DNA of 64,000 bases from an uncultured Saprospiraceae bacterium (lineage in GTDB: Bacteria; Bacteroidota; Bacteroidia; Chitinophagales; Saprospiraceae): assembly GCA_937950315.1 (NCBI GenBank), contig CALFDU010000013.1:1-64000 (forward strand). The letters are read 5' to 3'. The notes beneath the pieces were generated by a model that had not been told where the DNA came from, made no database searches, and was given only the letters and a program-made list of their open reading frames with translations. The translations under genes were made by a program, and so were the position numbers. This document shows, in pieces, positions 7,421 to 16,537 of the stretch; position 1 is the first letter of the stretch, and every line of letters starts with the position of its first letter.

Positions 7421-8635
7421 TTAATTATTTCTTAAAATAATCTTGTGTGGTATTCCATCTACAGTTAATAAATAAAGACCATCGACAAAGTTATTCATCA
7501 ACTCGATTTTACAACTTGTTTCTCCTATTGTGGTGATGATTGGTATGCGTTGACCATGTAAGTTGAATAATGCTATCTCACTATCTCGATGATTTAATGC
7601 TACCTCAAAAACCCCTTTGTTGGGATTGGGAAATATAAGCAACTCTTTTTTATCGTATATGTCGTTGGTTGAGACTTGAAGATCACAATCGGTTGAGTGA
7701 ATTTCAGGCATTGACAATAAATTCTCTCGCATAAAGCTGACCTGATCTGGAGTAAAAAAGATCATACAACCCACATTCATAGTATTTGATGTCATATCGA
7801 TTTCATCATCATCTGCTTCAGTACATGTATTCTCTTCAAAATCATCACATATAAAAGTAGCTCCGCAAACGGGTGTGTCATCAGCAAAATCATCAATGCT
7901 GCAAATGTCAACTCCTGAAGGGCCAGTGCCGAAAGTATGGAGTAAGCCTAAGCCATGCCCGATTTCATGAGCCAATATTCCTTCTCCCGTACTTGCTGGT
8001 CCTAAATTGGCACCTGTAAATACCCCAATGTCAAGAGCTACTCCTGGAATGCTACTAGGATCAACAAAAGTATCTAATGGCAAAAAGCCTGTTGGCGGTA
8101 TCCCATAATTACTGGTAAAAAAGTTGCTAACGGTTGGCATTATCCAAATGTTGAAATATCTGGTTGTATCCCAAGGCGATTTTCCTCCTAGATCATCTGA
8201 CTTAAGAGATTCAAGTGGGTCGTTGATGTCAAATTCAATATTAACTTCGGTTCTCGTAATTCCATCTGTTGGGTTGCCTTCTTCGTCTTCTGTCGCAAGG
8301 CATATTCTAATCCCTGAATCATTTATCAGATGTCTAAATCTCTCCCGTATTGAGAAAGTATCTACGACGCCACAGAATATATTATTGACATTTTTAACAA
8401 TACTATGGATACTGTCATTTTCAATATTTTCTGCCTGATTGCCATATAGGATATGAATGACCGTTCTGATATTAATTACATCACTATCACCAGATCTATA
8501 TTCCAATTGACTGGTCTCCATTTGAAAATTTGGAATATCTCGCGTCATAAAATTTTCAGTATAACACGCTGAGTTATTTTGAGAGTTTCCCTGAAGAGCT
8601 AAAAGTATAAATGGTATTATTAAAACATTTTTCAT
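7421..8635 (-). CDS. Secreted M43 (pappalysin-type) zinc metalloprotease with T9SS tag
   Basis: 404 residues with a signal peptide (cleavage near GNSQ). The metzincin zinc motif HEIGHGLGLLH is at residues 223-233 (three His ligands, catalytic Glu). A downstream Met-turn candidate MNVGCM and Cys pairs fit family M43 (pappalysin/cytophagalysin). The C-terminus carries a T9SS sorting domain starting at IFPNPNKG and ending in KIILRNN. The enzyme should be exported to the surface or medium to degrade proteins. Length is typical for bacterial cytophagalysin-like members. It is transcribed alone. Confidence 0.9.
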   Translation of the reverse strand: MKNVLIIPFILLALQGNSQNNSACYTENFMTRDIPNFQMETSQLEYRSGDSDVINIRTVIHILYGNQAENIENDSIHSIVKNVNNIFCGVVDTFSIRERFRHLINDSGIRICLATEDEEGNPTDGITRTEVNIEFDINDPLESLKSDDLGGKSPWDTTRYFNIWIMPTVSNFFTSNYGIPPTGFLPLDTFVDPSSIPGVALDIGVFTGANLGPASTGEGILAHEIGHGLGLLHTFGTGPSGVDICSIDDFADDTPVCGATFICDDFEENTCTEADDDEIDMTSNTMNVGCMIFFTPDQVSFMRENLLSMPEIHSTDCDLQVSTNDIYDKKELLIFPNPNKGVFEVALNHRDSEIALFNLHGQRIPIITTIGETSCKIELMNNFVDGLYLLTVDGIPHKIILRNN

Positions 8636-9022
8636 AGGTCAATATCTAGTAAGGTTTAAAATTCTCATTCAAATGTGAATTAAGTATTATATACTCAGGT
8701 ATTGCCACAATAAATAACACTTTTCAAAGCACCTAACATAAAGTCTCCATCCCAAAAAGTATATTCCTGTTGGGTAGAAAAATAGTAAATGAGCCTAAAA
8801 AATTAACCAGCAATCTATTCATTGTCTCTTGTTACTATTAATTGGCTGCACTTTCTTACAAATATACTTTAACTTGATCATCTTCTATGGTCAAATCCTG
8901 CAATCTAATTTTATTTTTTTGTTCTTTTCCTTAAAGTCTTTAGAGTTAGTTATGAACAATGATCAAAATTCAGAAGAACAGATTTTTATTCTACCTAATG
9001 AAAAACTAATAAGTAAAAAAGA
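8636..9022. other. AT-rich gap with no convincing gene
   Basis: This spans the region between the start of the metalloprotease gene and the DUF2853 terminator. A 115-codon plus-strand frame starting at 8829 crosses the terminator hairpin and overlaps DUF2853 antisense, so it is not accepted. The minus-strand promoter of the protease should lie at about 8640-8700. Confidence 0.4.
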
Positions 9023-9056
9023 AAAGGAGAATATTCATGTAAGAATATTCCCCTTT
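9023..9056 (-). terminator. Rho-independent terminator of the DUF2853 gene
   Basis: The stem GAATATTC/GAATATTC is extended by GG/CC and AAA/TTT with one mismatch (A9028-C9051) around a 6-nt loop. On the minus strand it is followed by a T-run (complement of the A-run at 9014-9020). Confidence 0.7.
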
Positions 9057-9090
9057 CTATTTTATAAGTTACTTTTTTCGTCTGTCGATT

Positions 9091-9423
9091 TTATCCAAGT
9101 TCTTGTTGAACCATATAATAAAAGGCCGCTCGGTTTTTCATACGAATGCCAGACATTTTATCTGCAACAGCTTTGACCATAGTTGCTCCTTTCTCTTTGT
9201 CTTCAACTCCTAGTTTTTTAACGACAAAGTTTTTACGGACAGTTTCCAATTCTGATTCATCTGCTCCTGAAACCAACAAAGCATCTTTGTTGTCTACAAT
9301 CAATCGAAGATTTCCGACCAATTTATCTAGCAATTCATCGTCGATATCACTTACTCCACATTCATTTAATTGATTCGTTGCTTGGGTTTTAAGCTTGGCT
9401 AATTTTTCATGTAATTCGCTCAT
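9091..9423 (-). CDS. DUF2853 family protein
   Basis: A 110-residue soluble helical protein matching the DUF2853 family (PF11015). It has the N-terminal CGVSDIDDELLDKLV segment, the central NKDALLVSGAD, and the KNFVVKKLGV and NRAAFYYMV motifs near the C-terminus. Function is unknown; no catalytic residues are evident. It is a single-gene transcription unit ending in a strong terminator at 9023-9056. Confidence 0.9.
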   Translation of the reverse strand: MSELHEKLAKLKTQATNQLNECGVSDIDDELLDKLVGNLRLIVDNKDALLVSGADESELETVRKNFVVKKLGVEDKEKGATMVKAVADKMSGIRMKNRAAFYYMVQQELG

Positions 9424-9800
9424 CCTAATTGTATTTTTGGGTTAGAAAATGTTGTTATTAGGAGTTCGCTTTCAATATACAAAAAAAATAAAAATCGATC
9501 ATAGTTACCTCAAAAAAAATCCAATAGACAGTTTTAAGTATAATTACTAGATAAAATTGCTTTTGGATATTTTGAATTACATAATATTGGAAACTTGCTT
9601 AAATAATAAAACCACAATAGGAAATATTCAAGTAAAGAAAAGGGAGTAAGAAAATATGCTAATTAGATATAGAAAAAAGTAACCAAAAGTAATATTTCCT
9701 TCGAGTGCATACTTTTTGAATTGCTGTTGCATCATTATTTCATATTTGCGCTAAGCGAAAAATTATCAATGCAAAGCCATGTTTATTAAGCCGCGGCCCG
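9424..9800. other. Intergenic AT-rich region
   Basis: No gene was found. It contains the promoter region of DUF2853 on its left; a short CG-rich patch (CCGCGGCCCG at 9791-9800) stands out from the AT-rich surroundings. No strong hairpin or repeat was seen. Confidence 0.35.
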
Positions 9801-9899
9801 TTAAACCCGATTTATCCACTTAAAACCCCAATATTCATCAAAATTCACTTTTTCATTTCTTCTATTATGTCTTCCTGAGGCATCGAAAGCTTGTTTCAT
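9801..9899 (-). pseudogene. Possible 32-codon minus-strand remnant
   Basis: This is an open minus-strand stretch ending in TAA at 9801-9803, with an internal ATG at 9897-9899. The translation (MKQAFDASGRHNRRNEKV, then a WGFKWINRV end) looks like the tail of a real soluble protein. The frame stays open further upstream into the next gene's start region. No family is recognised; it could be a small protein, a remnant or chance. Confidence 0.2.
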
Positions 9900-9938
9900 T
9901 TTATTAATTTCGTCTGAATAAATTGAAACCTTTGTTTT

Positions 9939-11438
9939 ATGAAGTTTAGATTGGTTGGGTTGTTTCTTTTGCTGTTCATTTCAGCTTGTATCACGGAAGA
10001 ACCTCAAGGTCCTGCTCAAGTCGTGAGTGAAGAGATAGTTTTTGTCAGTGGAGAGATTGTAATTTTGTCGGGCAGGATATTGTCGCAAGATGAAATATTT
10101 GGTACGGATCATGGATTCGAAATATCAGAAAATGAAGATTTTACCAATCCTCTTATTGTTTCTTTGGGAGAAGTAAGTGTGCCTGGTCGCTTCATCGCAC
10201 AGACTGACCAACTTGATATCGATAAAATGTATTTTGCGAGGAGTTTTTTAGAGCAAGATGGATCATTTGTGTATGGTCAGACTTTAAGCTTTACAACCTT
10301 GGATCCCCAGATCAATTCTTATGAACCAAAAGTCGCTGAAGAAGGTGACGAGATTACCATTGTGGGAGTTGGACTAACCTCCGACACGAAAGTCTTTTTC
10401 GGGGATAGAGAGATTACTGATTTTACATTTTCTTTTGAATCCATCATAACCTTTCCGGTCCCAGAAATGCAGAATGAATTCATCATTGATATTTCTTTGG
10501 TCACCCAAGAAAAAGAATTGACATTTGAAGAACCTTTTGAGTATATTATCGGAACATGGGACTTTGAGGGAAATTTTGAGGATAGTGAATTTGATCAAGG
10601 AATCATGAACAGATACCTCGATATCAATTATGTAAAAGACGATACAGATTTGATCGTTTTTAATGGCCTATTGGATACCGACAACCAACCTGGCGCAGAT
10701 ACAATCAACAAACGTTTTCATAGAATTGACTTGCAGAACTTTAGTTCAGAAACAGTAGCTTTTGATGGCGATTTTACTGTTGGAGGAATTCAGGCGTATC
10801 CATACTTTGGGATGGGTTCATTAGAGCTGATAGGATTCAATCAAGGGGATCTGATTCTTTCAGATAAAATTTATGCTTTCCAAAATAACGATGTTGAGTT
10901 GATCACCACTGCTCCTGAAGCTTTGTATAATGCAGTGTGTCACAACATCGACAATAGGCTTTACATTTATGGTGGAGAAAATGGTGAACGTGATGATAAT
11001 ACGACGATTTATATTTATGACATTGACGCTGATTCTTGGACAAATATTCAAGGTTTTGAAATTGAAATAAGCAATGATCTTCCCAATTGGTCGCACAATG
11101 GAAATTCATATTTTCTAGCGAGCAACAAAGAAATTTGGGAGTACGATATTCTTGCCGATACATGGACAGTGGTCAGCAATTACCCTGGCAATATTGGAGA
11201 TATTGGTTTTGCATCTGTTTTAAACGACCGCGTTTTTATTGGCATGTTTGATAGCTCCATTGATATCTTCGAAATCAACACCACCACCTTTGAAAAGTGG
11301 AGAGCCAAAAATAGTGTGATCGGAGGATTGGATAAAAGTACCATTGCCATGTGGACCCAAGATGATAAAATTTTTGTGTTGCGAAATGTTAGAAATGAAG
11401 CACTGAATATCTTTTCACTCAACCCAGATAATTTTTAA
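9939..11438 (+). CDS. TIG/kelch lipoprotein linked to a TonB-dependent receptor
   Basis: 499 residues with a lipoprotein signal peptide (LFISAC lipobox at about residue 17). After a fibronectin-like N-terminal part comes an IPT/TIG Ig-like domain (about 128-205; NSYEPKVAEEGDEITIVG). Then follow kelch-type beta-propeller blades, including NRLYIYGGENG and the IYDIDADSW repeat pattern. The stop is one base before the ATG of the receptor gene, so the two are translationally coupled. It probably sits on the outer membrane as a substrate-binding or lid-like partner of the receptor, similar in position to a SusD but unrelated in sequence. The ligand is unknown. Confidence 0.82.
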   Translation: MKFRLVGLFLLLFISACITEEPQGPAQVVSEEIVFVSGEIVILSGRILSQDEIFGTDHGFEISENEDFTNPLIVSLGEVSVPGRFIAQTDQLDIDKMYFARSFLEQDGSFVYGQTLSFTTLDPQINSYEPKVAEEGDEITIVGVGLTSDTKVFFGDREITDFTFSFESIITFPVPEMQNEFIIDISLVTQEKELTFEEPFEYIIGTWDFEGNFEDSEFDQGIMNRYLDINYVKDDTDLIVFNGLLDTDNQPGADTINKRFHRIDLQNFSSETVAFDGDFTVGGIQAYPYFGMGSLELIGFNQGDLILSDKIYAFQNNDVELITTAPEALYNAVCHNIDNRLYIYGGENGERDDNTTIYIYDIDADSWTNIQGFEIEISNDLPNWSHNGNSYFLASNKEIWEYDILADTWTVVSNYPGNIGDIGFASVLNDRVFIGMFDSSIDIFEINTTTFEKWRAKNSVIGGLDKSTIAMWTQDDKIFVLRNVRNEALNIFSLNPDNF

Positions 11439-11439
11439 G

Positions 11440-13833
11440 ATGAAATATTTTTCAATATTATACATAGTCTTTTTTATCGCTTGCGCAAATGTTGCCCTAG
11501 GTCAAGTGAACGAAGATATCGGAAGTGATAGAGGAGGAAGCGGTCCCTTCAAAGTAGACATAAAAGTTCAAGATGCAGAAACCAAAGAGCCGCTCATTGG
11601 TGTAAATATTCAAGTACTTAGCAAGGCGCAAGGAGATATCACCGATGTGAATGGTGAGGCTAGTTTTTATTTGGACAAAGGTTCTTATTCTTTGAAGTTG
11701 TCATATGTTGGTTACAATGAATTGCTTTACAACGGAAAAGTGCTCGGTAAAGGAAAACTCACTGTGCGTATGTCGCAAGGCGCCGAAACCTTGGATGAAA
11801 TTGTCATCAGTTCCAAAGCAAGCGATGACAATGTCAAGAATACTGAATTAGGAAAGTCCGTATTGTCTGTCGAAACCATAGAAGGATTGCCTCCTTTTGT
11901 TGGAGAAGTTGATGTGCTTAAGTCCATCACATTGCTTCCAGGAGTGAGTTCTGTAGGAGAGGCTTCTTCGGGCTTTAATATCAGAGGTGGCAGTACAGAT
12001 CAAAATTTGATTTTGTTAGGAGGAGCACCATTGTACAATCCTTCTCACTTGTTTGGATTCTTTTCTGCATTCAATTCAGATCTTTTGCAAGACGCCATTA
12101 TTTATAAGGGAGGAATCCCAGCCAACTATGGAGGAAGAGCTGCCTCTATCATCGATTTGAAATTAAAAAGAGGTAATCCCAATGTTTGGGAAGGCAAAGG
12201 ATCTCTAGGATTGATCTCTGCCAAGGCCGTCGCCGGTGGACCGATCATCAAAGAAAAACTAACACTGTTGGTAGGAGCAAGAACCTCTTATTCCAACTGG
12301 ATTATCAATTCGATCAATGATCCAGATATAAGCAATAGCGCAGCGCGATTCAATGATGTAAATGCGATACTTGATTATACAATCAATGACAGTGGTAATA
12401 TTAAATACAATTTCTACCGATCAGCCGATGACTTCAATCTAGTAAGTGATACATCCTTTGTTTGGACCAACCAAAATCACGTACTAGAATACAACCAAGG
12501 AATTGGTGAAAATTTAATCCTCAGCACCTCTTTAAGTGATGTGGAATACAAATTTTCAATTGTAAACGATTCTGACATATTTTCTTTTGATCTAGATTCT
12601 AAAGTAAAAGACCAAGCAGCCAATCTAAGTCTTAAATACTTCTTCAGTGATAAAAATGAATTGATCGTTGGTGCACAGACCAAATTGGTAACGATATCAC
12701 CTGGCGAATTGACACCCGGTGAAAATTCTCCTGTACTACCAAAGGAAGTGGCCTCAGAAAAAGCCCTTGAGTCTGGTTTTTTCTTGAACCACAATTTTGA
12801 ATTGGGCTCCTACATCGGATTGTCTTATGGCTTGAGATACAATATTTATAATTTTTTGGGACCTAAAAGCATTGCTGAATATGAAGAGATACTTCCGAGA
12901 ACAGCAGAAAATATTATAGGCTTTAAAGAGTATGGAGCCAATGACGTCATTCAACAATATGATGCTTTCGAACCACGTGCAGCCCTGAGAGTTTCTTTCA
13001 ATGAAAGCACGTCTTTCAAGGTAGGATTTAATAGAATGAATCAATTCATTCATTTAATATCAAATACAACAACCATTGCGCCTACAGATCTTTGGAAGTT
13101 GTCGGATCCATTTATCAAACCACAAATGGTGACTCAGTACTCGGCTGGGATTTTTAAAAATTTCGCCAACAACAACTACGAGACTTCTGTTGAAGCGTAC
13201 TACAAAGATCTTAGAAACATTGTCGATTACAGAGATGGTGCGTCGCTTATTCTGAATGATAATCTGGAGACAGAGTTGTTGAGTGGAAAGGGGCTTGCCT
13301 ATGGAATAGAATTGTATGTAAAAAAGAACAGCGGAAAGCTGACGGGCTGGGTTAGTTACACCTACTCAGTAAGTCGAAGACAGGTCATCGGTTCTTACCC
13401 TGAAGAGATTATCAATAATGGAGCATGGTATCCTGCCAATTTTGATAAACCTCACAATCTTTCAACAGTTGCCGAATATAAATTCAGCGATAAATTTAAG
13501 ATGTCAAGCATCTTCACGTACAGCACTGGTAGACCAGTAACCTTTCCCGAGGCCAAGTTTAACTACGAAGATCAAATCTTTGCATTGTACGGCATTAGAA
13601 ATTCTGAACGAATTCCTGATTACCACAGGTTGGATGTGAGCATGACCATCAGCTTGGAGAATTCTAAGCCTTTGCTTGCTGGGGACTTGGTATTCTCAGT
13701 CTACAATTTGTACGGCAGAAGAAATGCCTTAAATGTATTTTTTGATGATGTGATTGGATCACCGCCACAAGCATTTCAGTTATCGGTACTAGGAATTCCT
13801 TTCCCATCAGTGAGCTACAATTTTAAATTTTAA
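11440..13833 (+). CDS. TonB-dependent outer-membrane receptor with carboxypeptidase-like N-domain
   Basis: 797 residues with a signal peptide (to about ALGQ). A carboxypeptidase-regulatory-like domain (about 37-112; VQDAETKEPLIGVNIQV) precedes the plug (about 125-235; SSGFNIRGGSTDQNLILL, APLYNPSHLFGF). The 22-strand barrel runs to a terminal aromatic (NFKF). This layout fits the receptor class found next to DUF4249 rather than full-length SusC proteins, which are larger. It should import a ligand across the outer membrane using TonB/ExbBD. It is the middle gene of a three-gene operon with gaps of 1 and about 18 nt. Confidence 0.93.
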   Translation: MKYFSILYIVFFIACANVALGQVNEDIGSDRGGSGPFKVDIKVQDAETKEPLIGVNIQVLSKAQGDITDVNGEASFYLDKGSYSLKLSYVGYNELLYNGKVLGKGKLTVRMSQGAETLDEIVISSKASDDNVKNTELGKSVLSVETIEGLPPFVGEVDVLKSITLLPGVSSVGEASSGFNIRGGSTDQNLILLGGAPLYNPSHLFGFFSAFNSDLLQDAIIYKGGIPANYGGRAASIIDLKLKRGNPNVWEGKGSLGLISAKAVAGGPIIKEKLTLLVGARTSYSNWIINSINDPDISNSAARFNDVNAILDYTINDSGNIKYNFYRSADDFNLVSDTSFVWTNQNHVLEYNQGIGENLILSTSLSDVEYKFSIVNDSDIFSFDLDSKVKDQAANLSLKYFFSDKNELIVGAQTKLVTISPGELTPGENSPVLPKEVASEKALESGFFLNHNFELGSYIGLSYGLRYNIYNFLGPKSIAEYEEILPRTAENIIGFKEYGANDVIQQYDAFEPRAALRVSFNESTSFKVGFNRMNQFIHLISNTTTIAPTDLWKLSDPFIKPQMVTQYSAGIFKNFANNNYETSVEAYYKDLRNIVDYRDGASLILNDNLETELLSGKGLAYGIELYVKKNSGKLTGWVSYTYSVSRRQVIGSYPEEIINNGAWYPANFDKPHNLSTVAEYKFSDKFKMSSIFTYSTGRPVTFPEAKFNYEDQIFALYGIRNSERIPDYHRLDVSMTISLENSKPLLAGDLVFSVYNLYGRRNALNVFFDDVIGSPPQAFQLSVLGIPFPSVSYNFKF

Positions 13834-13851
13834 ACTTCCCAATTGATTGTC

Positions 13852-14916
13852 ATGAAATTATTAAGCATATATACTCGATTGTTTTTCTGTTTGGCTTTTG
13901 TTTTGGTACATCAGGGATGTATTGAACCTTTGGACGTACAGACAGAAGTTTCCAGACAATTGCTCGTTGTAGAAGGATCCATTTCAACGGGCCAAGGCCC
14001 TCATTCGATACGACTGGAGACAAGCGATCAATTTGGAGATGTTTTTACGGGATTTCCTACACCCGTTTCTGAGGCAACCGTTTACATCCGAGATTCAAGA
14101 GGCAACAATCAGTATCTTGAAGAAGATAGAACTGGACTTTACCTGACTGATTCAGATTTCAAAATCGAAGTAAATGAGAGCTATACATTAAATGTAAATA
14201 CACCTGATGGAGATTGGTATATTTCAACACCCCAACAAGTGCTTCCTGTGACACCTATCGATGATTTGTCAATTGAGTGGGTGAAGCAACCAGGATTGTC
14301 AGATTTGAGCTTTGAGTCTGGAGTGGATGTATTCTGTGAGTTTACAGATCCAGCTGACGAGCAGAATTTTTATCAATGGAATGTAATAGGGGAATATAAA
14401 ATAAGTACCCGTCCTGATCTGTATGTTGCACCTGGACCATTCGGCGGGGGCACACCTTCTCCAAAAAATTGTTGTGCAATATGTTGGGTAAAGGAGCCGA
14501 CTGTGGATGTTGCTACTTACTTGTTTAAAGACAACTTAAGCAATGGAAACACTACAAAAACACAAGTGGGTTATATCCCAGATGATGGAGCTAGATTTGA
14601 AGACAAATACATGGTTGTCGTAGAGCAACTTTCTCTAACTCAAGAAGCATTTCAATTTTTTAGTTTGATTCAAAATCAGGCAAGCATAGATGGTGATATA
14701 TTTGATCCTCCGCCAGCAACAATCAGAGGAAATATGATCAATGTGAATAATCCTTCAGAGGCAGTGATTGGCCATTTTTCTGTGTCAGACGTTGCCGTTG
14801 ATACTATTTTCATACAAAACGATATCATTCTAGAACCTCAATCCAGCCAAATTTTCCGTGACGATTGCAGGGTGATTCCTTTTTCTACTGTTGTGCGGCC
14901 GCCTTACTGGTTTTAG
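13852..14916 (+). CDS. DUF4249 lipoprotein partner of the TonB-dependent receptor
   Basis: 354 residues from the ATG at 13852 (a TTG at 13843 would add three). Signal peptide with Cys after HQG, the probable lipidation site. Family DUF4249 features are the IEPLDV-x-TE start, LLVVEGSIST, the beta-rich N-domain (YIRDSRG, SYTLNV) and a Cys-rich stretch with NCCAICW. DUF4249 genes regularly follow carboxypeptidase-domain TonB receptors in Bacteroidota, suggesting a role as surface binding partner. Transcribed with the two genes before it. Confidence 0.9.
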   Translation: MKLLSIYTRLFFCLAFVLVHQGCIEPLDVQTEVSRQLLVVEGSISTGQGPHSIRLETSDQFGDVFTGFPTPVSEATVYIRDSRGNNQYLEEDRTGLYLTDSDFKIEVNESYTLNVNTPDGDWYISTPQQVLPVTPIDDLSIEWVKQPGLSDLSFESGVDVFCEFTDPADEQNFYQWNVIGEYKISTRPDLYVAPGPFGGGTPSPKNCCAICWVKEPTVDVATYLFKDNLSNGNTTKTQVGYIPDDGARFEDKYMVVVEQLSLTQEAFQFFSLIQNQASIDGDIFDPPPATIRGNMINVNNPSEAVIGHFSVSDVAVDTIFIQNDIILEPQSSQIFRDDCRVIPFSTVVRPPYWF

Positions 14917-15106
14917 TCTTAGGCTGTCTTCATGCTTGGGCCACCAGCTGTATTGCCATTCTCAGATTTGGTAGATGTCTGATTTCATTGCTGTGTTTGT
15001 AATGAAAGGCCTTGTCCGTATAACTGTAAACTTACATATCCTAGCTAATCTAAATGTTTTTAAAAGGTTCTTTATATATTGTTCATTCATTGTATAAATT
15101 ACTCAC

Positions 15107-15619
15107 ATGTTTGGTTCTGAATTATCGCTGAGTTTAGTGTTGTTGATATTGGTTGCAATAATAGGCGGGACCTTATTACTTATTCAACGCTCACATCTTT
15201 TCAAAAGAATAGGAAAGATTCCTGAAGCTTACATTGACGAATTAAAAGACTTGTGTGAATCTGCTTTGACGACCAATGACGTTCCCATTGGAGCTTTGTT
15301 GATTTATAAAGACAAGATTATAGGAAGAGGGCATAATAAAGTAAAAGTCAACTAACAATTGTCTCAGCATGCAGAAATTGTTGCCATGGAAAATGCTTTC
15401 AAGGATTTGGGCGAGGAATTTTTTACACTCGATCCTGATCAGTTATTGTTGATTAGCACTTTTGAACCTTGCGCCATGTGTAAAGGGGCTATGATTGAAA
15501 ACAACATCAAGCATGTAATTTTTGAAAAGCCAAAAAAGTTGAAAGTATATTACAAGTACATACCTAAGTCTCTGCGCTTTGAGCTTTTTAAATCTAGATT
15601 CCATGCACCCAATTTGTAA
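15107..15619 (+). pseudogene. TadA-like cytidine/adenosine deaminase interrupted by one stop codon
   Basis: The N-terminal membrane segment (LVLLILVAIIGGTLLL) is followed by a deaminase fold: VPIGALLIYKDKIIG, GRGHNKV, then the zinc motifs QHAEIVAMENAF and FEPCAMC. An in-frame TAA at 15353-15355 falls between GRGHNKVKVN and the HAE motif. The frame then continues with no shift, from a possible TTG at 15359 to 15619. A single C-to-T change from CAA would explain it. The left half lacks zinc ligands and the right half lacks the first strands, so neither piece should work alone. Sequencing error or a very recent mutation are both possible because the rest of the frame is intact. Confidence 0.75.
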
Positions 15620-15689
15620 GAATCATTTTTTGCTAGGGTAGAATCATATAGAAAACATTTTGGTCTCGACAAAGGAAATAGCACAGTAG

Positions 15690-16415
15690 ATGAATAGCAT
15701 AAAAAATCTAGTAAGAAGATTGCTAGGAAAAAAATCAAAGTCTCTTTCCGCAAGAAATGCCTACAACCTGATTGCTTCTTCCTATGACCAAAAGCCCAAT
15801 CAGATTATTCCCAAGCTTGATCAATTTCTAGTTGAAGAACTTTTAAAAGAAGACCCTGGTGACATTGCCAATTCTTTCGATTATGGGGCAGGCACAGGTA
15901 GGAACATTCCACTTCTATCTTCTTTGTCCTCTGATTCAGTTTATGCATACGACATTTCTATTGAAATGCTCAATATTTTAAAAGCCAAATTTCCACAAAC
16001 AATTTTGGTAAGCGCAAAAAATAGATTTGACCTTTCTATTGCTACCAACTCCATTGACTTGATTCTTTGCAATTTATGCATTGGCTATGTGAAAGATATA
16101 GAATCTCTTTTTGCTGAATGGGATCGGGTATTGTCCAAACAAGGCATGATTATTTTGACCGATATTCATGTGGATTTATTGGCAAATGGAAATCGTAATT
16201 TTGACATTAATGGAAGTACGATTTACATAGATCATTTCTTGCATGAAGAAAAAACCTTCCATGCACTATTTTCAAAGTTTAATTGGGAGATCAGTCAATT
16301 CCAAGAAATGAAAGTCGATGAGAATGTCAAATCTATATTCGAGCAGAAATTGGATAGTTACTCTGCTTTAGAAGGCAAAAAAATGCTCTTCGGTTATAAG
16401 TTGAAAAAGAATTAG
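15690..16415 (+). CDS. Class I SAM-dependent methyltransferase
   Basis: 241 residues. The Rossmann-type SAM-binding glycine motif is FDYGAGTGRNIP (about 64-75), followed by the acidic residue of motif II in YAYDIS. Motif IV-like DLILCNLCIGYV and the post-motif segment WDRVLSKQGMIILTD also fit. This resembles the Methyltransf_11/25 group that methylates small molecules (BioC/UbiE-like). The start (MNSIKNLVRRLLGK) is basic and soluble. Substrate not predictable from the sequence; neighbours give no pathway. Confidence 0.85.
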   Translation: MNSIKNLVRRLLGKKSKSLSARNAYNLIASSYDQKPNQIIPKLDQFLVEELLKEDPGDIANSFDYGAGTGRNIPLLSSLSSDSVYAYDISIEMLNILKAKFPQTILVSAKNRFDLSIATNSIDLILCNLCIGYVKDIESLFAEWDRVLSKQGMIILTDIHVDLLANGNRNFDINGSTIYIDHFLHEEKTFHALFSKFNWEISQFQEMKVDENVKSIFEQKLDSYSALEGKKMLFGYKLKKN

Positions 16416-16507
16416 GTAACATAATTCATGTATTGAAAACAGCAAGTTTGCTTCACAGTTTTCGATGAATCGATTCCTAATATTTAATATGCTGCTTATT
16501 GCTTCAT

Positions 16508-16537
16508 CAAGTTAGATCGACATTTCTATCTAACTTG
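16508..16537 (-). other. Stem-loop over the stop codon of the following minus-strand gene
   Basis: The arms CAAGTTAGAT (16508-16517) and ATCTAACTTG (16528-16537) form a perfect 10-bp stem with a 10-nt loop. It covers the last codons and the stop of the gene ending at 16526. There is no T-run after it, so it is at best a weak terminator or an mRNA 3'-end stabiliser. Confidence 0.4.

Noticed and set aside
8829-9176. 115-codon plus-strand frame
   Set aside because: It runs through a strong terminator hairpin and overlaps the DUF2853 gene antisense.
16508-16537. Full terminator for the membrane-protein gene
   Set aside because: Good stem but no T-run on the minus strand, so listed only as a stem-loop.
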